Positions 37,453-43,401 of a stretch of 43,401 nt of DNA are shown here, one piece after another. Location of the stretch: the NCBI RefSeq assembly GCF_006636215.1, contig NZ_VIFM01000074.1, forward strand, positions 1 through 43,401. The letters are read 5' to 3'. The translations under genes were made by a program, and so were the position numbers. Every line of letters begins with the position of its first letter. Positions within the stretch are counted from its first letter, which is position 1. Source of the stretch: Myxococcus llanfairpwllgwyngyllgogerychwyrndrobwllllantysiliogogogochensis (GTDB lineage Bacteria; Myxococcota; Myxococcia; Myxococcales; Myxococcaceae). The notes beneath the pieces were generated by a model. It was not told the origin of the DNA and made no database searches. It saw nothing but the letters and a program-made list of their open reading frames with translations.

Positions 37453-37711
37453 AGTGCTAACAGCCTAACGGAGAATTGGACGCCGACTGCATGGCTCCTA
37501 ACCTCATGGGGCCACTGCTCGCTTGGGGCCGTGTGGGCGGGTGTGGTTTTTGGTGCGGTTGAACTCTCGCCTGGGGAGCCCCCCCGTGATTATTTCCTTT
37601 CGCGGGCCGGATTCTGGCTTGCTCGGAGCGCCCCCACTTTCAGAAAATTTTGGGAAAATCCGCTCGGCGGGTCGATGTGTGCACTGGGGACCCAAGAAAC
37701 TGAATCGATGG
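37453..37711. other. gene-free stretch upstream of terS, possible packaging site
   Basis: No convincing gene. It has a C7 run near 37580, an AT cluster (CAGAAAATTTTGGGAAAATC near 37641-37660) and GC-rich flanks. Packaging (cos/pac) sites commonly lie just upstream of terS, but I cannot identify cohesive ends here. Confidence 0.35.
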
Positions 37712-37742
37712 GCGAACCAGTTCCGTAAGTCGCACGCATTTA
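37712..37742 (+). promoter_or_regulatory. 31-bp phage element, copy G
   Basis: Most divergent copy (ACCAG…GTAAGTCGCAC, CATTTA), facing terS. GTG 37749 follows six nt later. Confidence 0.65.
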
Positions 37743-37748
37743 GGAGTT

Positions 37749-38213
37749 GTGGCCCCTCCTACAAAGCTCACGCACGAGCTGATTAAGACATTCTGCGACC
37801 ATCTGCGAAGTGGGCTCTTCCGCCGAGCAGCGGCAGGACTCTGCGGCGTTGAGGAACACTCCGTTTCCCGCTGGTATCACCGGGGTGCAGGAGAGGCGCG
37901 AGGGCTCTATCGCGAGTTCTTCACCGCAGTGAACCGGGCGGAAGCCGAGTTCATGCAGGGCGCGACGGAGACGCTCCAGGCCGCCGCCACGACGAACCCC
38001 AAGCACGTCCAGTGGCTCCTGAGCCGTCGGTTCCCTGAGCTGTACGGCCGACGCGACAACGTCGAGACGAAGAGCCCCGAGGACCAGACCGCCGACACCG
38101 CCGCGCTGCGTGAGCTGCTGATTGACCGGCTGGGGAAGTTCCTTCCCGACGAGCCTCCCGCGCCCACCGATGCCGCCACGCCCGCGCAGCCCAGCAACGA
38201 AGGGGGCGAGTGA
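37749..38213 (+). CDS. terS: terminase small subunit (right prophage)
   Basis: A 154-aa protein: N-terminal HTH (LFRRAAAGLCGVEEHSVSRW, about 23-42), a NRAEAEFMQGATETLQAAA helix and WLLSRRFPELYGRRDNVE (about 85-102), the typical end of small-terminase oligomerisation regions. GTG start immediately after element G. It overlaps terL by 4 bp (ATGA). Confidence 0.85.
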   Translation: MAPPTKLTHELIKTFCDHLRSGLFRRAAAGLCGVEEHSVSRWYHRGAGEARGLYREFFTAVNRAEAEFMQGATETLQAAATTNPKHVQWLLSRRFPELYGRRDNVETKSPEDQTADTAALRELLIDRLGKFLPDEPPAPTDAATPAQPSNEGGE

Positions 38214-39625
38214 TGCGAAGCGTGCTCACAGGGGCCTGGGGGAAGTTCGCCGAGGGACTCGCACCCCACGAGTCGCCCGCGTCGAGGATGGTCCAGACGG
38301 CCGGCTCCCGCGTGCAGCTCGCGAAGCTGTTCGGCGGGCTCGACGACAAGGAAGTGGAGCTGCTCGTCTACGACCTCGACTTCTGGGCGCGGCGCGAGCA
38401 GACCCCTCCGGACAAGTTCTCGACGTGCTTTGTCATGGCCGGGCGCGGCTTCGGCAAGACGTGGTGCGGCGCGCGGTGGGTCATCAAAAAGGCGTGGCAG
38501 GCGAAGAGCGTCGGGGCGCTGATTGGCCCGACGGCGGCGGACGTGCGCGACACGATGATTCGCGGTTCGTCCGGCATCCTGGCCCTGTCGCCTCCGTGGT
38601 TCACCCCGAAGTATGAGCCCTCGAAGCGGCGGGTGACGTGGCCCAACGGCGTCTATGCCATCTGCTACTCGGCGGATAAGCCCGACCGACTGCGCGGCCC
38701 GAATGCCGGGTGGGGATGGGGCGACGAGCCCGCTTCGTGGAAACACGACATGGCGGCCGTGGACCAACTTCCCCTGGTGCTGCGAATCGGCACGCGCGAG
38801 GACCCGCCGCAGCTCCTCCTGACGGGGACGCCGCGCCCGCTGAAGAAGATTGAAGAGCTGCTCTTCGCGAACGCGGAGACACAGGAGTTGAAGCCGGGCG
38901 TCGTGCTGCGCACGGGCTCGTCGCTGAGCAATGCCGCCAACCTGGCACCCACCGCGGTCGCGAACATGCGGGCCTTGGCGGGTACGCGTTGGGGCCAGCA
39001 AGAGGTGCTCGGGCGGCTGCTCTTTGATGTGCCTGGGGCCATCTTCGGCTCGGCGAAGTGGAAGCGCGTCGACACGGACCCGCACGAGTATGCCCAGCAG
39101 TTGGACAGGCGAATCGTCAGCGTCGACCCGAGTCCCACGAGCGAAACCGGCTCGGACGAAACGGGAATCATCGTCCAGGGGTGCAAGTCGAGCGCGCTCT
39201 TTGGGGCAGACAACGTGCCGCTCAAGCGCGTGTCGGTGCTCGCGGACCTGTCGCGTCGGGCGAGCCCTCGCGAGTGGGCGACGACGGCCATCCGCGCCTA
39301 TCTCGAATGGGGCTGTGACGCGCTCGTGGTGGAGGTGAACACGGGCGGGGAGATGGTGGAGACGCTTATCAGCACCGTCGCGGGCGAGATGGGTGTCAGC
39401 GTCAACGTGAAGCCCGTCCGGGCGACGAGCGCGAAGAGCAAGCGCGCCGAGCCTGTGTCCGCCCTGGCCGAAGCGGGCCGCGTCGAGTTCGTCGGGACGT
39501 TCCCGAAGCTCGAACAGCAGCTCAGCAAATTCACCGGGGTTAACGGCCGAAGAGATGATCGCGCCGACGCCTTCTGTTGGGGCGTCCACGACCTCGTGTT
39601 CGCCGAGCAGTTCTTCGCGGTGTGA
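38210..39625 (+). CDS. terL: terminase large subunit (right prophage)
   Basis: A 471-aa packaging ATPase/nuclease. Walker A AGRGFGKT (76-83), Walker B GWGWGDEP (167-173, Asp171/Glu172), coupling LLTGTPRP (202-209). Nuclease residues are Asp305 (VSVDPS), Glu374 (VVEVNTGG) and DDRADAF (Asp449/Asp452). It is homologous in layout to the left TerL but well diverged. The portal starts 8 bp downstream. Confidence 0.95.
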   Translation: MMRSVLTGAWGKFAEGLAPHESPASRMVQTAGSRVQLAKLFGGLDDKEVELLVYDLDFWARREQTPPDKFSTCFVMAGRGFGKTWCGARWVIKKAWQAKSVGALIGPTAADVRDTMIRGSSGILALSPPWFTPKYEPSKRRVTWPNGVYAICYSADKPDRLRGPNAGWGWGDEPASWKHDMAAVDQLPLVLRIGTREDPPQLLLTGTPRPLKKIEELLFANAETQELKPGVVLRTGSSLSNAANLAPTAVANMRALAGTRWGQQEVLGRLLFDVPGAIFGSAKWKRVDTDPHEYAQQLDRRIVSVDPSPTSETGSDETGIIVQGCKSSALFGADNVPLKRVSVLADLSRRASPREWATTAIRAYLEWGCDALVVEVNTGGEMVETLISTVAGEMGVSVNVKPVRATSAKSKRAEPVSALAEAGRVEFVGTFPKLEQQLSKFTGVNGRRDDRADAFCWGVHDLVFAEQFFAV

Positions 39626-39633
39626 GGTTCTCC

Positions 39634-40980
39634 ATGGGGTTGTTGGACAGGATGCGCGCCGCGCTGGGCGGTGGTGCGAAGCGGAAGGGGACGGGGCTGG
39701 AGCTGAGCCGGTGGGCTTCGGCCCCGCCGCGTCGGGAGGTGCCCGCGCTGCTCGCCGCATACGCGGAGATGCCGTGGCTGGGGACCATCGTCGACACGGT
39801 GGGAGACGCCTTCGCGGATGTGACGTGGCGGGCCTTCGTGCGGCAGGACCCCACAACGAGGAAGGCGCTCGTCGACGTGTCGCTGCGGCGGGCCTGCGGT
39901 GACGTGCGCCGCGAGCGGTTGAAGTCGCTCGTCGATGGGGCCGGTGCGGTGGAGCTGCCGGACCATCCCCTGTTGCGGCTGCTCGCGGACCCGAACGACT
40001 ACATGACGGGCCGCGACTTCGCGAAGCTGTTCTGCCTTCACTACGACCTGGTGGGCGAGTTCTTCGCCGTCGTCGAGGAGGTGGCCGGCGTCCCCGTGGG
40101 CTTGTGGCCGGTGCCTCCTGATTGCGTGCTCGCCCTGCCGGACCTGAGCAAGCCGAAGTCAGAGCGCACATACACGGTGACGGCGGGTGGTCGCATGTTC
40201 TCGCTGCCCGCCGCGAGCGTGGTCTACGTGAAGCGGTTGAATCCGGCAGACCCGCTCGGCCGCGGCATCGGCATCGCCTATGCGCTCGGCGACGAGGTCG
40301 ACACGGACGAGCACGCCGCGCGCTTCACGAAGAATGCCTTTTTCAACAACATGCTGCCGGGCGCGGTCATCGCCATTGAGGGGTTCAACGAGGGGCAGGC
40401 CGGGCCCGCGAGGGCCTTCAAGGAAAGCCTCGCGCGCGAGTACGGAGGCCCCGCCAACGCCGGCCGGGTGATGATTACGAGCGGCCGGACGACCTTCGCG
40501 CGGCTCGACACTCCGTTCCGCGACATGCAGCTCGTCGAGTTGCGCCGCTTCCTCATGGACTTCGTCCGCATGGTCTACCGCGTGCCCCCGGAGATTGTGG
40601 GCGACGTGACGAGCAGCAACAAGGCGACGAGCTATGCCGCGCGTGAGCATCTCGCGGAACAGGCGACCAAGCCGCGCGCGGAAGTCTTCCTGGCCGCCAT
40701 GCAGAAGCATCTGGCTCCGCGCTTCAACGACGATGTGCTGCTCTCCTACGACTCGCCCGTACCCGCCGACCGTGAACACCGCCTGCGGGTGATGGGCACG
40801 CTTCCGAGCGCCTTCACTTTCGACGAGTGGCGCACCGAAGCGGGCTTCAAGCCGCACCCCGAGCGCCATGGGTTCGCGGAGCTACTTCCCGGCCAGAAGC
40901 CCAACGAGCCAGGTCAGACGCCAACGCCCGCCGAGGGCAGCTCAGCGGAAGCAAACGCGGAAGCTGAAAAGGGCACCTGA
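39634..40980 (+). CDS. phage portal protein (right prophage)
   Basis: A 448-aa HK97-type portal. Blocks shared with the left portal: PWLGTIVDTVGDAF (near 47), KLFCLHYDLVGEFFAVV (about 129-145), PPEIVGDVTSSNKATSY and the C-terminal LLSYDSPVPADREHRLRVMG. An N-terminal extension to 39577 overlapping terL was rejected. The stop (40978-40980) lies inside element H. Confidence 0.9.
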   Translation: MGLLDRMRAALGGGAKRKGTGLELSRWASAPPRREVPALLAAYAEMPWLGTIVDTVGDAFADVTWRAFVRQDPTTRKALVDVSLRRACGDVRRERLKSLVDGAGAVELPDHPLLRLLADPNDYMTGRDFAKLFCLHYDLVGEFFAVVEEVAGVPVGLWPVPPDCVLALPDLSKPKSERTYTVTAGGRMFSLPAASVVYVKRLNPADPLGRGIGIAYALGDEVDTDEHAARFTKNAFFNNMLPGAVIAIEGFNEGQAGPARAFKESLAREYGGPANAGRVMITSGRTTFARLDTPFRDMQLVELRRFLMDFVRMVYRVPPEIVGDVTSSNKATSYAAREHLAEQATKPRAEVFLAAMQKHLAPRFNDDVLLSYDSPVPADREHRLRVMGTLPSAFTFDEWRTEAGFKPHPERHGFAELLPGQKPNEPGQTPTPAEGSSAEANAEAEKGT

Positions 40981-41007
40981 GCCACTCGCGGAATCCGCAC
41001 GCATTTA
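40977..41007 (+). promoter_or_regulatory. 31-bp phage element, copy H
   Basis: Near-perfect copy facing the protease/capsid genes and overlapping the portal stop. ATG 41016 follows eight nt later, with AGGGGG in between. Confidence 0.8.
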
Positions 41008-41015
41008 CAGGGGGA

Positions 41016-41792
41016 ATGTCTGTCCCAATTGCACGCTCCCTGAGTTTGAGCGCCGTCCGAAAGGACGCGGCGACGTTGAGTGTCGTCGAGTCCATCGGTG
41101 GTCGACGCATCTACAAGTTTCGAGCGAGTGACGGTGACTTCGACCGCTACTCCGACCGGCTCAACGTGAAGGGCTGGCGCGTCGACGGCTACAACGCGAA
41201 CGGCGTCGTGCTCTTCAACCATGACGACGGGGCCGAAGCGGCTTCGTCGGGTGCCGAGCCGCAATTGCCCATCGGCAAGGGGCGCGTCTACGTCGAGGGC
41301 GACGCGTTGATGGTCGACGTCGAGTTCGACGACGAGGATGAGTTCGCGAAGAAGGTCGAGCGCAAGGTCGCAAAGGGCATCCTGAATGCCGTCTCGGTTC
41401 GTTACCTCATGCTCCCGGGGCAGTACCGGCAGAACGAGCGGGGCGGCTACGACTGCGACGCGCAAGAGCTGCTCGAAGTCTCGGTGGTGACCATTCCAGG
41501 CAACGCGCGGGCCGTGCGCGCGAAGTCCTTCGAGGACGAAGGCGAAGACATCGTCGAGCGGATTGCCGCGCGCGTCGTTGAGTTGCTCGACGCGCGTGCC
41601 GAAGCGAAGTCGACGGACGACGAAGAGCCCGAGACGGAAGAGGCCGCCGAGCCCGCGTCCGAGACGGAAGTGCCGCCTGCCGAGCCGCCGAAGGCAGACG
41701 ACGAGGAAGACGACAAGGCGAAGGGTTTCAACGCCTCCGACGCGGCGAAGAGCTTCGTCGAGGCATTCAAGAGCTACATCCGAGGAGTGTGA
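41016..41792 (+). CDS. prohead protease (right prophage)
   Basis: A 258-aa protein. FRASDGDFDRYSDRLNVKGW begins near 35, VVLFNHDDG carries the catalytic His69, and GILNAVSVRYL (121-131) carries Ser127, the HK97 gp4-type pair. The C-terminal 70 residues are acidic and Ala/Pro/Glu-rich (a scaffold-like tail). It processes the capsid protein encoded next. Confidence 0.88.
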   Translation: MSVPIARSLSLSAVRKDAATLSVVESIGGRRIYKFRASDGDFDRYSDRLNVKGWRVDGYNANGVVLFNHDDGAEAASSGAEPQLPIGKGRVYVEGDALMVDVEFDDEDEFAKKVERKVAKGILNAVSVRYLMLPGQYRQNERGGYDCDAQELLEVSVVTIPGNARAVRAKSFEDEGEDIVERIAARVVELLDARAEAKSTDDEEPETEEAAEPASETEVPPAEPPKADDEEDDKAKGFNASDAAKSFVEAFKSYIRGV

Positions 41793-41796
41793 GGGA

Positions 41797-42888
41797 ATGA
41801 CTCGCGAGCAGGTTGCGGAGATGGTGAAGGCGCTGGGCCCCGAGGTCGCGCGAGAGCTGATGGACGCCGCAGCTCGGAGCGCGCCGGGCCGCATGGAGTC
41901 GGGCAAGGGGCCGCTCCCGGGTGGCGTCTATTCGAGCCCCGAGAACCTGGGGGCGTTCGCGAAGAGCGTCATCGCGGCGGGACGTCGCACGGGTGCCGTT
42001 GAGCTGGTCGACGCCGCGAAGCGCTTCGGCAACGCCGATGTGCAGAAGGCCGTCCAGCTCAGCAAGTTCGACTCGGCCGGCGTGCTGGTGCCCATCCAGC
42101 AGAGTGGCGAGGTCATCGAATTCCTGCGGCCCGAAGCGGCGCTGCTCAAGCTTGGCGTGCGCACCCAGGCGTTCAAGGGGGAGTTGCACCTGGGCCGCCA
42201 GACGGGCACTTCCGAATTCAGGTGGGTCGGCGAAGGCGAGACGGTGCCAAAGAGCGCGCCCAAGTACGGGAAGGTCGTGCTCAAGGCGCACAAGGGCATG
42301 GTGCTGGCCGACATCAGCAACGACTTGCTGCGGACGCCGGGCGTGGGTGATGCGGGCGTGGGCGAGGACATCCGCGCGACGGTGGCGGATGGCCTCGACG
42401 ACGCGGGCTTCAATGGCGATGGGACGGGCGCGGCGCCGAAGGGGCTCTTCGCGCAGCTCGACGCGGCGCACGCCTTCGCGTCGACGGGCACCACTGCCGC
42501 CGCGTATCTGGCTGACATCGACAAGGCGGTGGAGCTGCCGCTGACTGCGCATGTCCGCATGGGCAACGCGGCCTGGGTGCTTCACCCGACGCGGGCGACG
42601 GCGCTGCTTCAGCTCCAGAACTCCGGAGTCTGGGTGTTCCGTCAGGAGATGCTCGACAAGGGCACGATTCGCGGCTTCCCGTTCGTCATGACAACGCGCG
42701 TCCCCTCGGCGCGAATCACGTTCTCGGCCGACTGGCGTCAGTTCATCTACGGCATCGACGAGGACCTGATTCTGTCGGAGCACGACACGCGGGCCGAGTT
42801 CGACGAGACCACCGTTCGCGCCATCGTGAAGGCTGACTTCAAGGTCCGCCAGCCGAAGGCGTTCAGCTCCATCACCTACAGCACCTGA
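41797..42888 (+). CDS. HK97-fold major capsid protein
   Basis: A 363-aa protein. Residues 1-70 are a helical delta-domain-like part. Then SAGVLVPIQQSGEVIEFLRP (about 93-112), GTSEFRWVGEGETVPKSAPK (about 137-156) and ADISNDLLRTP (about 171-181) follow the N-arm, E-loop and spine-helix order of HK97 capsids. GNAAWVLHPTRATALLQLQN and the C-terminal DTRAEFDETTVRAIVKADFK complete the fold. SD GAGG(G) precedes the ATG at 41797, four bases after the protease stop. Confidence 0.88.
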   Translation: MTREQVAEMVKALGPEVARELMDAAARSAPGRMESGKGPLPGGVYSSPENLGAFAKSVIAAGRRTGAVELVDAAKRFGNADVQKAVQLSKFDSAGVLVPIQQSGEVIEFLRPEAALLKLGVRTQAFKGELHLGRQTGTSEFRWVGEGETVPKSAPKYGKVVLKAHKGMVLADISNDLLRTPGVGDAGVGEDIRATVADGLDDAGFNGDGTGAAPKGLFAQLDAAHAFASTGTTAAAYLADIDKAVELPLTAHVRMGNAAWVLHPTRATALLQLQNSGVWVFRQEMLDKGTIRGFPFVMTTRVPSARITFSADWRQFIYGIDEDLILSEHDTRAEFDETTVRAIVKADFKVRQPKAFSSITYST

Positions 42889-42899
42889 GAGGCCCCACC

Positions 42900-43313
42900 A
42901 TGAACGCCAATTCCACCGACGCGGGTGTGCTCGTCGGCATCCGCTCCGGCACCGTGCCCGCCGCCGTCGGCGCGGGGACTCGCAACAGCGCGGCCATCGA
43001 CCGTATGGGCTTCGACTCCTGCGTGCTGACGGCCTCGACGGGAGCTGCTTCGGGCACGCCGACGGCGGTGTCGCTCGCCGCGAAGCTCCAGGAGAGTGCC
43101 GACGGCCAGACTGGGTGGACGGACCTGCCCGGTGCGGCCGTCGATCCCCTCACGGCCCCCAACGCGGTGGCCCGGGTCAACGTCCGCCTGTCCACCGCGC
43201 GGCGCTATGTGCGTGTCGTCGAAACCGTCGCGCTCACGGGCGGTACGGCTCCCACGCTCGGCGCGTCCAGCCTGATTGTGCTGTGCGGCCCGGACGAGAT
43301 TCCCGCCCCCTAG
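42900..43313 (+). CDS. head-associated hypothetical protein, 137 aa
   Basis: A beta-rich 137-aa protein (FDSCVLTASTGAASGTPTAV, LQESADGQTGWTDLPGAAVD, RRYVRVVETVALTGG). This strand pattern and the place right after the capsid gene fit a head decoration or head-completion protein; the family is not certain. Confidence 0.65.
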   Translation: MNANSTDAGVLVGIRSGTVPAAVGAGTRNSAAIDRMGFDSCVLTASTGAASGTPTAVSLAAKLQESADGQTGWTDLPGAAVDPLTAPNAVARVNVRLSTARRYVRVVETVALTGGTAPTLGASSLIVLCGPDEIPAP

Positions 43314-43322
43314 TCCCACGAG

Positions 43323-43363
43323 ACGAAGCCGGGGCTCCTCACCCCTCCGGACCCCGGCTTCGT
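43323..43363 (+). terminator. strong hairpin after the head genes
   Basis: Perfect 12-bp inverted repeat ACGAAGCCGGGG / CCCCGGCTTCGT with a 17-nt loop, ten bases after the stop codon. No T-run follows, but its strength and place suggest termination or attenuation between head and tail genes. Confidence 0.55.
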
Positions 43364-43385
43364 CGCTCCTAGGCCCCCCTGAGCC

Positions 43386-43401
43386 CTGTCTCTTATACAC
43401 C
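43386..43401. other. Nextera/Tn5 mosaic-end adaptor sequence
   Basis: CTGTCTCTTATACAC matches the Tn5 mosaic end for 15 bases up to the edge. Read in reverse it gives the well-known MYKRQ artefact peptide. It marks library-derived sequence, not phage DNA. Confidence 0.85.

Noticed and set aside
37907..40171. 754-aa open frame on the minus strand across terS/terL/portal
   Set aside because: Antisense shadow of well-supported packaging genes; Arg/Pro/His-rich with no domain, typical of the complementary frame in GC-rich DNA.
24249..41007. T7-like RNA polymerase promoters as a firm call for the 31-bp elements
   Set aside because: The resemblance to the T7 core is partial and no single-subunit RNA polymerase gene is in the window; kept only as one hypothesis.
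1..43401. A single large phage genome
   Set aside because: Two divergent copies of terS, terL, portal and protease, different start and promoter signals, and an att core between them argue for two prophages.

Overview
The window is high-GC DNA with strongly GC-biased codon use. It carries families common in myxobacteria and their phages: an AHH nuclease with an Imm11 partner, and phage-borne sigma factors. I infer a Myxococcota chromosome segment (Myxococcus/Corallococcus-like). This rests on family content and composition, not on a database search. Almost everything here is temperate-phage DNA, and there are two different phages, because each half has its own small and large terminase, portal and prohead protease.

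Left prophage (1 to about 21.2 kb, cut by the left edge). Late genes run leftward: a 179-aa protein, TerS, TerL, an inserted two-TM membrane protein, the portal and the start of the prohead protease. From 5.8 to 11.8 kb genes run rightward: small phage proteins, a lysis cassette (TM/coiled-coil protein, NlpC/P60 peptidase, LLH-type holin), two small SinR/Cas2-like proteins and an AHH nuclease with its Imm11-type immunity protein. Small genes and a GC-poorer cargo gene fill 11.8-13.5 kb. RusA and a sigma factor follow on the plus strand. A tightly overlapping minus-strand early operon (21.06 to 15.74 kb) encodes a second sigma factor, zinc-ribbon proteins and a replication protein with a DnaA domain I-like C-terminus. 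That replication gene contains 13 copies of a GTCACGC iteron, a likely origin.

Junction. At 21.20-21.24 kb lies the 3' end of a tmRNA- or tRNA-like gene (T-arm plus 3' acceptor strand) with no gene body upstream. A tyrosine integrase of the second phage ends 15 bp away. The simplest reading is two prophages in tandem at one attachment site.

Right prophage (21.2 kb to the right edge, truncated). A coupled minus-strand operon (RuvC-like, C5 methyltransferase, excisionase, integrase) is followed by PolA-type polymerase, a 176-aa protein, a SNF2-like helicase, a Cas4-like Fe-S nuclease and a primase/VirE-type ATPase. A divergent control region leads to a third sigma factor, then TerS, TerL, portal, prohead protease, HK97-type capsid and a head protein. 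Eight copies of a 31-bp element (A-H) sit upstream of the core operons, always oriented with the downstream gene. No copy precedes the cargo genes: an HTH-ParA two-gene cassette, an exported acyl-carrier-like protein lacking its serine, and a DUF4238 protein. I regard the element family as this phage's own transcription (or repression) signal.

The last 16 bases match a Nextera/Tn5 mosaic end, so the right edge is a library or assembly artefact and not a biological boundary.
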